Assembly (NCBI GenBank): GCA_913774845.1
Contig: CAJYJO010000030.1
Span: 1-64,000 of the forward strand
Length of the DNA: 64,000 bases
Reading direction: 5' to 3'
From: an uncultured Microbacterium sp.
GTDB lineage: Bacteria; Actinomycetota; Actinomycetes; Actinomycetales; Microbacteriaceae
Both the position numbers and the translations under genes were made by a program. The notes under the pieces are model-generated. The model did no database searches and was not told the DNA's origin. It saw only the letters and a list, made by a program, of their open reading frames with translations. This document shows, one piece after another, positions 15,808 to 26,739 of the stretch; the first letter of the stretch is position 1, and each line of letters starts with the position of its first letter.

Positions 15808-16710
15808 TCAGAGGGAGCGGAGGGCCGCCGCGACGCCGCCCTCGGTCACCGAGAGGCCCACCTCGCCCGCGGCCGCGTGCACCTCGGGCGGGCCCTGGTG
15901 CATCGCGATGGCCCGACCGCCGTTTCGGACGGCCCACTGCATCATCTCGATGTCGTTCCGACCGTCGCCCATGACGAGCACACGCTCCGGCGGGATACCG
16001 AGCCACCCGCGCACGAGCTCGAGGGCCGTGGACTTGTCGACGCCCTGCGGGGCGATGTCGAGCCAGGCCGTCCACCCGATCGCGTACGACACCTGGCTGA
16101 GGCCGATGCGCTCGACCAGCTCCAGAAAGTCCTGGTCGGTCTGCTCCGGCGCCACCACGACCACCCGGCACACGGGTTCGTCCGACAGGTGCGCGAACGT
16201 CACCTTGTTGGCGCCGACGAGATTCCAGTCGTCGAGGTAGTCGGTGAACTTGCGCGTCCCGTCGGGCAGCTCGACGAGGAAGTGCGCCCCCGCGAGATGC
16301 TCGCCGAGCAGCCGCAGCACCTCGGTGGGGTCGAACGTCTCGACGTGCGCGCGCTCGTACTGCGCGGCATCCCCGTCTCCGCGTCGCCGCATCACGACGG
16401 CACCGTTCGAGCAGACCGCGTACTCGGGCCGGATGCCGAGCCGGTCCATGATCGTGTGGGTGCTGTCCCAACTGCGGCCGGTGGCGAGCATGACCTCGTG
16501 CCCGGCGGCATTCGCCTCGGCGACGGCCTCGACCACACCGGGACTGAGGGTGTCGTCTTCGAGGAGGACGGTGCCGTCGATGTCGAGGGCGATCAGCATC
16601 CGCTCGACTACGGGTGCGGCGTCGGCGAGAGCGGCGACGACATCGGCCGCCTCCTGCTTCGGCGCGCTGTCGACGGCACCGGTGTCGGGGAGGGCGGCCT
16701 CGTCGGTCAC
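15808..16710 (-). CDS. HAD superfamily (Cof-type) hydrolase
   Basis: 300 aa. Class IIB HAD phosphatase: motif I DIDGT (about residue 41), motif II region ATGRS, motif III Lys in VDKSTALE, and motif [13 protein letters not shown]. Substrate not predictable, probably a sugar phosphate. GTG 16710 overlaps the serS stop (GTGA), so it is co-translated with serS; the first 36 residues are acidic and outside the fold, so ATG 16599 ([10 protein letters not shown]) is an alternative start. Confidence 0.88.
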   Translation of the reverse strand: MTDEAALPDTGAVDSAPKQEAADVVAALADAAPVVERMLIALDIDGTVLLEDDTLSPGVVEAVAEANAAGHEVMLATGRSWDSTHTIMDRLGIRPEYAVCSNGAVVMRRRGDGDAAQYERAHVETFDPTEVLRLLGEHLAGAHFLVELPDGTRKFTDYLDDWNLVGANKVTFAHLSDEPVCRVVVVAPEQTDQDFLELVERIGLSQVSYAIGWTAWLDIAPQGVDKSTALELVRGWLGIPPERVLVMGDGRNDIEMMQWAVRNGGRAIAMHQGPPEVHAAAGEVGLSVTEGGVAAALRSL

Positions 16711-17975
16711 GCGATCGGCTCCATGACCTCGAGCCCGCCGAGGTAGGGCCGCAGCACCTCGGGCACCGTCACCGAGCCATCGGCGCGCTGGTGCGTCTCG
16801 AGCAGGGCGACGATCCAGCGGGTGGTCGCGAGCGTGCCGTTCAGCGTGGCGACGGGCTGGGTCTTCGCCCCCTCTTCCGGGCGGAAGCGGGTGTCGAGGC
16901 GGCGGGCCTGGTAGGTCGTGCAATTGGACGTGCTCGTCAGCTCGCGGTAGGCGTCCTGGGTGGGAACCCACGCCTCGATGTCGAACTTGCGCGCGGCGCT
17001 CGAGCCCAGGTCGCCCGCGGCGACGTCGATGACGCGGTACGCGAGCCCGAGGTCCTGCAGCATGGCCTCCTGCATCGCGACGAGCCGGTCGTGCTCGGCC
17101 TCGGCATCGACCGGGTCGGTGTAGACGAACATCTCGAGCTTGTTGAACTGGTGCACGCGGATGATGCCGCGGGTGTCCTTGCCGTACGACCCGGCCTCGC
17201 TGCGGTAGCACGTGGACCACCCGGCGTACCGCTTGGCCCCGCGCTCCAGATCGAGGATCTCGTCCATGTGGTAGCCGGCGAGGGGGACCTCGCTCGTGCC
17301 CACGAGGTAGAGGTCTTCCTTGGGCAGGTGGTACACCTCGTCGGCGTGCTGGCCGAGGAAGCCGGTGCCGCGCATGACCTCGGGACGCACGAGCGTCGGC
17401 GGGATCATCGGGGTGAACCCGGCCTGCAGGGCGCGGTCGAGGGCCAGGGTCATCAGCGCGAGCTCGAGGCGCGCGCCGATGCCGGTGAGGAAGTAGAAGC
17501 GGCTGCCCGAGACCTTGGTGCCGCGCTCCATGTCGATCGCGCCGAGCTTCTCGCCGATCTCGAGATGGTCGCGGGGGGCGAAGTCGAACGACGGGACCTC
17601 GCCGTGGGTGCGGAGGGTCACGAAGTCGTCCTCGCCACCGGCGGGGACACCCTCGAGCACGATGTTCTCGATCTTCGACAGCGCCGCTTCGGCGGCGGCC
17701 TCGGCCTCGGTGGCGGCGTGCTGGGCGGCCTTGACCTTCTCGCTCAGCTCCTTCGCCTCGGCCACCAGCGCGGCCTTCTCGTCTTTGGGCGCCTGCGCGA
17801 CGCGCTTGCCGTGTGCGTTCTGCGCCGCCCGCAGCTCTTCGAAGGCGGTGATGGCGGCGCGGCGGTCGCGGTCGGCGGCGAGGGCGTCGTCCACCGAATC
17901 CGGCGACTCCCCGCGGGCGATCTGGGAGCGCTTCACGAGCTCGGGATCTTCACGCAGCAGAGTCAGGTCGATCAC
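16707..17975 (-). CDS. serS: Seryl-tRNA synthetase
   Basis: 422 aa, full length. N-terminal two-helix tRNA-binding coiled coil (about 27-105), then the class II catalytic domain with [13 protein letters not shown], motif 2 [20 protein letters not shown] (about 252-271) and the final motif 3 [17 protein letters not shown]. Charges tRNA-Ser; two tRNA-Ser genes lie in the same window. First gene of an operon with the HAD hydrolase. Start [10 protein letters not shown] is the canonical family start. Confidence 0.97.
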   Translation of the reverse strand: MIDLTLLREDPELVKRSQIARGESPDSVDDALAADRDRRAAITAFEELRAAQNAHGKRVAQAPKDEKAALVAEAKELSEKVKAAQHAATEAEAAAEAALSKIENIVLEGVPAGGEDDFVTLRTHGEVPSFDFAPRDHLEIGEKLGAIDMERGTKVSGSRFYFLTGIGARLELALMTLALDRALQAGFTPMIPPTLVRPEVMRGTGFLGQHADEVYHLPKEDLYLVGTSEVPLAGYHMDEILDLERGAKRYAGWSTCYRSEAGSYGKDTRGIIRVHQFNKLEMFVYTDPVDAEAEHDRLVAMQEAMLQDLGLAYRVIDVAAGDLGSSAARKFDIEAWVPTQDAYRELTSTSNCTTYQARRLDTRFRPEEGAKTQPVATLNGTLATTRWIVALLETHQRADGSVTVPEVLRPYLGGLEVMEPIA

Positions 17976-18152
17976 GCGTCCATCCTATGGTCGCGTCCGC
18001 CCCCTCCTCCCGGGCCACGCCCACCGCCGCCGCTCTCCTCCGACCGCATCACGACGCCGCAGCCCGCGCGGCGCATGGTCCGTCGGCATCCGGTCGTCAA
18101 CCCCACCCGACCCGCCCGTTCCCCGCGTTCGCGCGGTCCTATGGTGGATGCC

Positions 18153-19442
18153 ATGGCCGCCTCCGATGATCCGCGTGACGACGCGCAGTCCCCCGCGAAC
18201 GTCCCCACCGATGCGCCCGAAGAGGTGCACGCCGACGCCGCCGCCGCGGACGGGTCGAAGGAGCACTTCGACGCGGCACGCCTGGGCGACGACACCGACG
18301 ACCGCCCCCGCACGGACGCCCCCGACCCCAAGGAGGCGGCGGAGCCCGACGACGTCATCCACCAGCCGGAGGACGTCGAGCCCGACTCCTCGGCCGAACT
18401 GCCCGGCAAGGCGCAGCGCGTCGACGCCGGGGGCGACGAGGCGCCGATGGACGCCGAGGCGACGCGGAAGAAGCGCGCCGCCCTCGTCTACAACCCCACC
18501 AAGGTCGAGCCCGAGACGCTACGGGCGCGGGTCGCCGAGCTCGCGGCCGAGGCCGGCTGGGCCACCCCCCTCTTCTACGAGACCACCGTCGACGACCTCG
18601 GCGACGACGCCACCCGCGCCGCCCTCGACGAGAAGGTCGACGCCGTGCTCGCGGCCGGCGGCGACGGCACCGTCCGCGCCGTGGCCGAGGCGCTCACCTC
18701 CACCGGCATTCCCCTCACGATCGTGCCGAGCGGCACCGGCAACCTGCTCGCCCGCAACCTGAACCTCCCGCTGACCGACACCGACGCGATGATCCGCGCG
18801 ACTTTCGAGGGCGACATCCACCCGATCGACACCGGCATGGCCCGCATCCGTCGCGCCGACGGCGAGGTCGAGGAGCACGGGTTCTCGGTCATGGCCGGCA
18901 TGGGACTGGACGCCGCGATGATCCAGAACACCCGCGACGACCTGAAGAAGCAGGTCGGCTGGGTCGCCTACGTCGACGGAGCGGCGCGGTCGCTCGTCAA
19001 CGCCAAGCCGTTCCGCGTCATGTACCAGCTCGACGGGCACCGCCTGCACTCGGCGAAGGTGCACAGCGTGCTCTTCGCGAACTGCGGCGCCCTCCAGGGC
19101 GGCGTGGCGCTGATCCCCGACGCCTCCATCGCCGACGGCCGGCTCGACGTGGCCGTCCTGCAGCCGAGCGGCCCGCTGGGCTGGCTGGGCGTGTGGCGGA
19201 GCATCGTGTGGGACAACTCCGTGCTGCGGAAGTTCCGCGCCGGCCGACGAGTGCTCGAGCGTCGCAAGGACTCCTCGGTGCGCTACCTCCGCGGGACGGG
19301 CATCGAGCTGGCGACCGCCCCCGCGCAGCCGATCGAGCTCGACGGCGACGAGTTCGGCGAGGCCACGCGCATCTACACCCGCATCATCGCGGGCGGCCTC
19401 TCGGTCGCGCTGCCGAAGGGCCACGACACCTCGTCGCTCTGA
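18153..19442 (+). CDS. Diacylglycerol kinase/NAD kinase-like lipid kinase
   Basis: 429 aa. Residues 1-105 are acidic, low complexity and probably disordered (repeated Asp/Glu/Ala/Pro). The kinase follows: ALVYNPTKVE, AAGGDGTVRAVAEAL with the GGDGT nucleotide motif, PSGTGNLLARNL, and a C-terminal beta domain ending in DGDEFGEATRI. Likely phosphorylates diacylglycerol or a related lipid at the membrane. The start could be ATG 18141 or 18153; GGTGG lies upstream of the second. Divergent from serS. Odd: the long acidic extension is not typical of the family. Confidence 0.88.
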   Translation: MAASDDPRDDAQSPANVPTDAPEEVHADAAAADGSKEHFDAARLGDDTDDRPRTDAPDPKEAAEPDDVIHQPEDVEPDSSAELPGKAQRVDAGGDEAPMDAEATRKKRAALVYNPTKVEPETLRARVAELAAEAGWATPLFYETTVDDLGDDATRAALDEKVDAVLAAGGDGTVRAVAEALTSTGIPLTIVPSGTGNLLARNLNLPLTDTDAMIRATFEGDIHPIDTGMARIRRADGEVEEHGFSVMAGMGLDAAMIQNTRDDLKKQVGWVAYVDGAARSLVNAKPFRVMYQLDGHRLHSAKVHSVLFANCGALQGGVALIPDASIADGRLDVAVLQPSGPLGWLGVWRSIVWDNSVLRKFRAGRRVLERRKDSSVRYLRGTGIELATAPAQPIELDGDEFGEATRIYTRIIAGGLSVALPKGHDTSSL

Positions 19443-19451
19443 CACCCGGCG

Positions 19452-19490
19452 CCGGGCATCGGGCATCGGGCATCGGGCATCGGGCATCGG
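19452..19490. repeat. 7-bp microsatellite (CGGGCAT)n
   Basis: Five near-perfect tandem CGGGCAT units just past the kinase stop. A following pair GAGATCACACG / CGCGTGATCTC (19494-19552) can form a long-range hairpin and may terminate the kinase transcript. Confidence 0.8.
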
Positions 19491-19640
19491 GCGAGATCAC
19501 ACGATCCGCTCGAGGTCACACGCCGTTCCAGCGCGATCCCGCGTGATCTCGGCCCCGGTCGCGGCCCGACCCGCCTGCGAGCGAGCCGAGGCGGGTGTCA
19601 AGCCCGCGGTCCGGGATGCCGCGGTGGATAGCGTCGGGGA

Positions 19641-21011
19641 ATGGCATCCCCCTCGATCGTGTGGTTCCGCGACGACCTGCGCCTGACCGACAATCCGGCG
19701 CTGCGCGCAGCGCTCGACCGGGACGAGCCGATCGTCGCCCTGTATGTGCTGGACGAGGAGTCCGACGGCGTGCGCGCGATCGGCGGGGCGGCGAGGTGGT
19801 GGCTGCACGGGTCGTTGGCATCCCTCGGCGAGCGCCTCGAGGAACGCGGCTCGTCGCTCGTGCTGCGGCGGGGCCGGGCCGCCGACGTCGTTCCCGCCCT
19901 CGTCGACGAGCTCGGCGCCGGGGCGGTGTTCTGGAACCGCCGCTACGGCGGGGTCGAGCGCGAGATCGACGCGGGGATCAAGGAGAAGCTGCGCGACGAC
20001 GGCGTGACCGTCGCCTCCTTCGCCGCCAACCTGCTCTACGAGCCGTGGACGGTACGAACGCAGTCGGACAAGCCGTACGGCGTCTACAGTCCGTTCTCCC
20101 GCGCGGTGCAGAAGCTTCCCGCGCCGCGTCCGCCGATGCCCGAGGCGCGAAAGGTCCCCGGCTTGGACGGGAGCGTCGACGGTGACGACCTCGGCGCCTG
20201 GGACCTCCTCCCCACCACGCCCGACTGGGCCGGCGGCCTGCGCGAGACGTGGGAGCCGGGCGAACCCGCCGCGAAGGCGCGCCTGAAGGAGTTCCTCGAC
20301 GACGACCTCGGCGAGTACTCGCAGTACCGGGACGAGTTCGCCGGCGGCGCCACCTCGAACCTCTCGCCGCGCCTGCGCTGGGGCGAGCTGAGCCCCTACC
20401 AGGTGTGGCACGACACTCTCGAGCACAAGGGCTCCGGGAAGCACGCGCAGAGCGCGAGCGGCTTCCTGTCCGAGCTCGTGTGGCGCGAGTTCGCCTGGCA
20501 CGTGACCTACCACTCCCCCGACATCGCGACGGTGAACTGGCGTCGCAACTTCGACGACTTCCCCTGGCCCCGACTGAACCGCTCCCACCTCGAGACGTGG
20601 CAGCAGGGCAAGACGGGGGTGGCGGTGGTGGATGCCGGGATGCGTCAGCTCTGGTACACCGGCGTCATGCACAACCGCGTGCGCATGGTCACGGCATCCT
20701 TCCTCATCAAGAACCTGCTGATCGACTGGCGCCACGGAGAGCAGTGGTTCTGGGACTGCCTCGTCGACGCGGATGCCGCGAGCAATCCGTTCAACTGGCA
20801 GTGGGTCGCGGGGTCCGGGGCGGATGCCGCTCCGTACTTCCGCGTGTTCAACCCGGAGACGCAGCGCAAAAAGTTCGACCCGCGGGACCAGTACATCCGC
20901 GAGTGGGCTCCGGAGTACCTGGGCGAGAACCCGCCCGAGCCGATGGTGGATCTCGGCGAGACGCGCAAGCGCGCGCTGGACGCCTACGCGCACGTGCGCC
21001 ACGGCGGCTGA
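19641..21011 (+). CDS. phr: Deoxyribodipyrimidine photo-lyase
   Basis: 456 aa, full length for a class I photolyase. N-terminal Rossmann-like photolyase domain starts SIVWFRDDLRLTDNPAL; the FAD-binding helical domain holds SELVWREFAWHV, NWRRNFDDFPWP, MHNRVRM, WFWDCLVDADAASNPFNWQW and the YIREWAPE end. Repairs cyclobutane pyrimidine dimers using light. A hairpin terminator follows at 21043-21072. Confidence 0.96.
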   Translation: MASPSIVWFRDDLRLTDNPALRAALDRDEPIVALYVLDEESDGVRAIGGAARWWLHGSLASLGERLEERGSSLVLRRGRAADVVPALVDELGAGAVFWNRRYGGVEREIDAGIKEKLRDDGVTVASFAANLLYEPWTVRTQSDKPYGVYSPFSRAVQKLPAPRPPMPEARKVPGLDGSVDGDDLGAWDLLPTTPDWAGGLRETWEPGEPAAKARLKEFLDDDLGEYSQYRDEFAGGATSNLSPRLRWGELSPYQVWHDTLEHKGSGKHAQSASGFLSELVWREFAWHVTYHSPDIATVNWRRNFDDFPWPRLNRSHLETWQQGKTGVAVVDAGMRQLWYTGVMHNRVRMVTASFLIKNLLIDWRHGEQWFWDCLVDADAASNPFNWQWVAGSGADAAPYFRVFNPETQRKKFDPRDQYIREWAPEYLGENPPEPMVDLGETRKRALDAYAHVRHGG

Positions 21012-21042
21012 CCTCCGCGGGCCCCGGGTCCCGGACACGCGA

Positions 21043-21072
21043 AAGGGGCGCCGCCTCCTGGCGACGCCCCTT
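21043..21072. terminator. Bidirectional terminator between phr and Asp23 gene
   Basis: AAGGGGCG pairs with CGCCCCTT (8 bp) around a GC-rich loop that can extend the stem. It sits between two convergent genes. Confidence 0.75.
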
Positions 21073-21082
21073 CGAGAAGGTG

Positions 21083-21508
21083 TCAATTAACGCGCTGCTC
21101 CTCGGCGTCGTCCTCGTCGTCGTCGCCCGGGATGAAGACGTCGACGACCGTCACGTTGATCTCGGCGACCTTCATGCCGACCAGCTCGGTGATGGCCTCG
21201 TGCACGGCCTTGCGGACGTTGCCGGCCACGCGCTGCAGCTGCTCGGGGTAGTCGACCTGGATCGCGATGTCGGCGGCGACCTCGGTCTCGCCGACCTCGA
21301 CGCTCACGCCCTGGGCGTGGTCCTTCGCGCCGACCGCCTGGCGGATGTTGCCGATCACGCGGGCGGCACCGCCACCGAGGGCGTGCACACCGGGCACCTC
21401 GGCCGCGGCGATGCCGGCGACCTTGGCGACGACGGCGTCGACGATGACGGTCGAGCCGCCGTCCTTGGTCGCGGTGGTGGGGGTGGCGGGGGTGGTGTTC
21501 TCGGCCAT
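21083..21508 (-). CDS. Asp23/Gls24 family envelope stress protein
   Basis: 141 aa. Typical Asp23 pattern: VVAKVAGIAAAEVPGVHALG, then VEVGETEVAADIAIQVDY and VRKAVHEAITELVGMKVAEIN, ending in an acidic tail. Family members are soluble, abundant and linked to cell-wall or alkaline stress. ATG 21508 has GGAAGCGAC upstream. Confidence 0.9.
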   Translation of the reverse strand: MAENTTPATPTTATKDGGSTVIVDAVVAKVAGIAAAEVPGVHALGGGAARVIGNIRQAVGAKDHAQGVSVEVGETEVAADIAIQVDYPEQLQRVAGNVRKAVHEAITELVGMKVAEINVTVVDVFIPGDDDEDDAEEQRVN

Positions 21509-21618
21509 GTCGCTTCCTTCCGTCGTGAGCGGGACCGTGCGTCCCGCGATGTCACAGTGAAGACGCGGGCCGGACGGGTTTCGTCACGTCGATTTCCTGA
21601 AAGAAGGCTGAGAACACC

Positions 21619-21897
21619 TCACTCGTCGAAGAAGCCGCCGAACGGTTTCTCGGCGTCGCCGGTGTCGCGGGGGTCGTCCCGCACGGTCTCCATCGAGAAG
21701 ATCACGCGGGAGTGCGGCGTGAACAGAGCGGTCACCCGCCGATCACCGAGGACGACGAAGCTCACGAAGCGTCCGCCCGCCTCGCATGCCGCCTCGATCC
21801 GCCGTTGGAGCTCATCGATGTCCTGCCCCTGCGCGAGGAGGAAGGAGCTGTCGTCGATGGCGATCTGGGTGCGCACAATGGTCTGCGTGTCGCTCAT
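21619..21897 (-). CDS. Hypothetical 92-aa protein
   Basis: 92 aa, soluble alpha/beta pattern: TQIAIDDSSFLLAQGQDIDE, a helix ELQRRIEAACEAGG, then FVSFVVLGDRRVTALFTPHSRVIFSME and an FGGFFDE end. It reads like the small actinobacterial proteins proposed to bind DNA or membranes, but no family is certain. Divergent from the LLM-class oxidoreductase. Confidence 0.65.
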   Translation of the reverse strand: MSDTQTIVRTQIAIDDSSFLLAQGQDIDELQRRIEAACEAGGRFVSFVVLGDRRVTALFTPHSRVIFSMETVRDDPRDTGDAEKPFGGFFDE

Positions 21898-21993
21898 GCG
21901 CGGCACGCTAAGCGGCGGAGCACCAAGCGTCCACGGGGGTTGCGCGCGGGGCGCCCGAGGAATACCGCGGGACCGGTCGCCGTTGGCTTCGGA

Positions 21994-23043
21994 GTGAACG
22001 ACGCGATCCCCTCCCTCTCCGTTCTCGACCTCGTGCCCGTGCGCCACGGGCAGACCAGCGCGCAGGCGATGAGCGCGGCCCTCGATCTCGTCGAGCGCGC
22101 CGACCGTCTCGGATATCGCCGCTACTGGTTCGCCGAGCACCACAACATGCCCTCCGTGGCATCCACGACTCCCCCGGTGCTGATCGCCGCTGCGGCCGCG
22201 CGGACCAGCCGCATCCGCGTCGGATCGGGAGGCGTCATGCTGCCGAACCACTCGCCCCTCATCGTGGCCGAGCAGTTCGCCGCCCTCGAGGCCCTCGCGC
22301 CCGGTCGCATCGACCTCGGCATCGGCCGCGCCCCGGGAAGCGACCCGGTCATCACCCAGCTGCTGAATCGCTCCGGCACGACCAGCGACGTCTCGCGCTT
22401 CCCCGATCACGTGACCGACATCATGGCGCTCACCTCGCCCGAGGGGGCCACCGTGCGATTCACCTCGGGCACCGAGTACCAGGTGAAGGCGACGCCCGCG
22501 GCATCCGGGACGCCCCAGGTGTGGCTGCTCGGCTCGAGCGACTACTCGGCGCAGCTCGCGGCGAGCTTCGGTCTGCCCTACGTCTTCGCGAACCACTTCG
22601 CCGGCGAGGGCCTCGAGCACGCGCTGCGCCTCTACCGTGACCAGTTCGTGCCGAACGAGTCGGGCGAGGGCCCGCGCACCTTCGTCACGGCGAACGTCGT
22701 CGCGGCCCCCACCGCGGCAGAGGCCGAGGAGCGCGCGGTCCCGCAGCTGCGGATGATGGCGCGCCTGCGCACGAACCGCCCCCTGGTGCCGCTCGAGACG
22801 ATCGAGCAGGCCAAAGCCGAGCCGTTCGACGCGATGGCCGAGTCGATCATGGCCTCGACGCGGCGGAAGTGGTTCGTCGGCACCGGCGAAGAAGTGCAAG
22901 GCCAGCTCGCCGCGTTCGCCGCTCAGCACGGCGTCGACGAGATCATGGTCTCGCCCGTGGCCGGCGCCTACGACGGCGAGACGTCCGAGGGTCGCGCGCG
23001 GACGCTCGAGCTGATCGCCGCCCCGGCGGCGGTCGCGGCCTGA
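21994..23043 (+). CDS. LLM-class flavin-dependent oxidoreductase (MsnO8-like)
   Basis: 349 aa, luciferase-like TIM barrel. Motifs: LSVLDLVPVRHG near the start, RYWFAEHHNMPSVASTTPP (about 43-61), GSGGVMLPNHSPL and RIDLGIGRAPGSDP. Uses reduced FMN; substrate unknown. GTG 21994 was chosen because the conserved domain starts within a few residues; the frame is open further upstream but without family similarity. Confidence 0.92.
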   Translation: MNDAIPSLSVLDLVPVRHGQTSAQAMSAALDLVERADRLGYRRYWFAEHHNMPSVASTTPPVLIAAAAARTSRIRVGSGGVMLPNHSPLIVAEQFAALEALAPGRIDLGIGRAPGSDPVITQLLNRSGTTSDVSRFPDHVTDIMALTSPEGATVRFTSGTEYQVKATPAASGTPQVWLLGSSDYSAQLAASFGLPYVFANHFAGEGLEHALRLYRDQFVPNESGEGPRTFVTANVVAAPTAAEAEERAVPQLRMMARLRTNRPLVPLETIEQAKAEPFDAMAESIMASTRRKWFVGTGEEVQGQLAAFAAQHGVDEIMVSPVAGAYDGETSEGRARTLELIAAPAAVAA

Positions 23044-23199
23044 CGCGCCGTGCGGGTCGCCGCGCCAACGGGAGGTGGCTGAGCCTGTCGAAGCCACCGG
23101 ACGCACCGCGCGGGTCGCCGCCGCGGCCTGACGCGCCGCGCGGGTCACCGCCGCAACGGGAGGTGGCTGAGCCTGTCGAAGCCACCGGACGCACCGCGA
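23038..23199. repeat. 88-bp direct repeat with GAGCCTGTCGAAG core
   Basis: Two copies with an 88-bp offset (starting 23038 and 23126), the first overlapping the end of the oxidoreductase gene. Each contains GGTGGCTGAGCCTGTCGAAGCCACC cut here as GGTGGCTGAGCCTG followed by TCGAAGCCACC, itself able to fold as GGTGGCT/AGCCACC. The core is the reverse complement of that in the 95-bp repeat at 15520-15786. Confidence 0.85.
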
Positions 23200-23220
23200 T
23201 TCCGGGCCCTCCGACGAGCC

Positions 23221-23263
23221 CAGCGGTCCCGTGAATCGCGGGACCCGGCCCCCGGGACCGCTG
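23221..23263. terminator. Intrinsic terminator downstream of pheA
   Basis: CAGCGGTCCCG pairs with CGGGACCGCTG (11 bp) around a 21-base loop. Sits between the convergent flavin oxidoreductase gene and pheA. Confidence 0.75.
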
Positions 23264-23275
23264 AAGGCCCCGCGT

Positions 23276-24238
23276 TCAGGCCTCGGGCTCGCCGCTCAGC
23301 AGGCCGCGCAGCCAATCGCGCGCCTCGACGAACACGTCGTCGCTGTAACGCTGCGGGTAACGCACGATCGCGCGGTCGGCGCGCGCGTACGAGCCGAGGA
23401 AGATCACCTTCGGGCTGAACCGCCGCAGGCCGAGGAGGGCGTCGGCCATGCGCTCGTCGTGAACGTGCCCGTCGGCGTCGATCACGAAGCGGTAGCGGCC
23501 GAGGGCGTCGCCGATGGGGCGGGATGCCAACAGGCTCAGGTTGATGCCCCGGGTGGCGAACTGCTCGAGCAACTCGAGCAGGGCACCCGGGTGGTCCTCG
23601 GGGAGCTCGACGATGAGCGACGTCTTGTCGGCGCCCGTGGGAGGGGCCGGGGCGACGGTGCGGCTCACGAGCACGAAACGAGTCACCGCGTTGGGGTTGT
23701 CGCCGATGTTCTCGGCCAGCACCGCGACGTCGTGGTGCGCCACGATCCCGGGCGCCGCGATCGCGGCATCCGCTGCACTCGTCCCGTCGAGCACGCCGAG
23801 GGCGCTCGCGACGTTGCTCTCGGCGGGCAGGTGCGCGTGGGCCGGGACGTTCCCGCTCAGCCAGCCCAGGCACTGCCCGTAGGCGACGGGATGAGCGGCG
23901 ATCAGCGAGACACCGTCGAGGGTGGCTCCGGGCCGCCCCACGAGCACGAAGTTGACCGGGACGAGGTACTCGCCCACGATGCGCAGTCCCGGCACGGTGG
24001 CCAGGGCGTCCTGCGCGGTGGAGACGCCGCCGTCGACCGAGTTCTCGATCGCGATCATCGCGGCATCCGACCGGCCCTCGACGACGTCGGCGAGCGCCTC
24101 GCCGACGTTGCGGACGGGCCGCCAGATCTGGTCCCGCGCCTCGGGGACCTGCGCGAGAGCGGCCTCGGTGAAGGTGCCGGCGGGCCCGAGGTAGCTGTAG
24201 GTACGGCGGGCGGGGGCATGGTCTGTGTCGGGCAGCAC
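23276..24238 (-). CDS. pheA: Prephenate dehydratase
   Basis: 320 aa. Periplasmic-binding-like PDT domain: [25 protein letters not shown], and [11 protein letters not shown] with the catalytic TRF motif. A C-terminal ACT domain (about 212-285; [36 protein letters not shown]) senses phenylalanine. Converts prephenate to phenylpyruvate. Divergent from pgm. Confidence 0.95.
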   Translation of the reverse strand: MLPDTDHAPARRTYSYLGPAGTFTEAALAQVPEARDQIWRPVRNVGEALADVVEGRSDAAMIAIENSVDGGVSTAQDALATVPGLRIVGEYLVPVNFVLVGRPGATLDGVSLIAAHPVAYGQCLGWLSGNVPAHAHLPAESNVASALGVLDGTSAADAAIAAPGIVAHHDVAVLAENIGDNPNAVTRFVLVSRTVAPAPPTGADKTSLIVELPEDHPGALLELLEQFATRGINLSLLASRPIGDALGRYRFVIDADGHVHDERMADALLGLRRFSPKVIFLGSYARADRAIVRYPQRYSDDVFVEARDWLRGLLSGEPEA

Positions 24239-24339
24239 CGGCTCAGCCTAGTCGCGCCGCGGGGGACGGCTGTCGACGGATTCGCCCGGAATGCGTCGCG
24301 ACGTGTGCGCATGTCGGATGCAGCGGGCAGACTGGGCGC

Positions 24340-25986
<1,647 letters not shown>

Positions 25987-25996
25987 CGTTCCCGCG

Positions 25997-26028
25997 AAGC
26001 GGCGTCGCCCCTTGGGGCGGCGCCGCTT
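25997..26028. terminator. Intrinsic terminator of pgm
   Basis: AAGCGGCGTCGCCCC pairs with GGGGCGGCGCCGCTT (15 bp, one mismatch) around a 2-base TT loop and is followed by TTCGTG. Confidence 0.85.
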
Positions 26029-26195
26029 TCGTGTGCGCGGGGGCGTCGCCCTCCGGGGCGGGGCCGCGCTCGTGGGCGGCGGGGGTCGCCCTCCGGGGCG
26101 GGGCTGCACCCGGGTGCGCCGGGGGCGATGGCGCTCGTGGCGCAGCGCTGGCGATGGGGGCGGGGCCGCACTCGTGAGCGGCGGGTGTCGAACCC

Positions 26196-26265
26196 GCGAT
26201 AAACGACGCGCCGAGTGAGACACCGCACCACAGAGCGTGTCTCACTCGAGACGGCGTTTATCGCG
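26196..26265. repeat. 70-bp palindromic element, copy A
   Basis: Starts GCGATAAACG and ends CGTTTATCGCG, with an inner pair GAGTGAGACAC / GTGTCTCACTC. Copy A has small changes (GACGCG, CCGCACC) relative to copies B and C. Confidence 0.9.
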
Positions 26266-26368
26266 ACGGGGGCGACGGGATGCCGCGACCCCGCGCTCTG
26301 CAGAACGTCCGGGCCGCGGCATCCGCACTACACGTCCAACGCCCGCGGTCTGGCCGCCGCTACCCCCT

Positions 26369-26438
26369 GCGATAAACGCCGCGCCGAGTGAGACACGGCG
26401 CCACAGGGCGTGTCTCACTCGAGACGGCGTTTATCGCG
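26369..26438. repeat. 70-bp palindromic element, copy B
   Basis: Exactly 70 bp, GCGATAAACGCCGCG to GGCGTTTATCGCG, inner GAGTGAGACAC / GTGTCTCACTC. Identical to copy C by eye. Confidence 0.9.
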
Positions 26439-26593
26439 CAAAGAGCGACGGGATACCGCGACCCCGACGCCCGACGCAGCGTTTATCGCGCAGAGAGCGA
26501 CGGGATGCCGCGACCCCGCGCTCTGCAGAACGTCGGGGCCGCGGCATCCGCACTACACGTCCAACGCCCGCGGTCTGGCCGCCGTTACCCCCT

Positions 26594-26663
26594 GCGATAA
26601 ACGCCGCGCCGAGTGAGACACGGCGCCACAGGGCGTGTCTCACTCGAGACGGCGTTTATCGCG
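26594..26663. repeat. 70-bp palindromic element, copy C
   Basis: Second of the near-identical pair, 225 bp after copy B, as part of a larger direct duplication. Confidence 0.9.
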
Positions 26664-26739
26664 CAGAGGACGACAGGATGCCGCGACCCCGACGCTCCGG
26701 AGAATGTCGGGGCCGTGGCATCCGGGGCTGGAGCCGGGG

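Larger units (their letters stand above)
25987..26739. repeat. Non-coding region packed with palindromic repeats
   Basis: No gene seen. Contains the pgm terminator, a G/C-rich degenerate stretch (26030-26190), three 70-bp palindromic elements and a 225-bp direct duplication (26274-26498 and 26499 onward), plus a lone half-element near 26480. Frames here translate the repeats and are rejected. Confidence 0.85.

Noticed and set aside
16614-18140. Upstream extension of the lipid-kinase frame
   Set aside because: It is antisense to serS and the HAD gene and has no homologous content.
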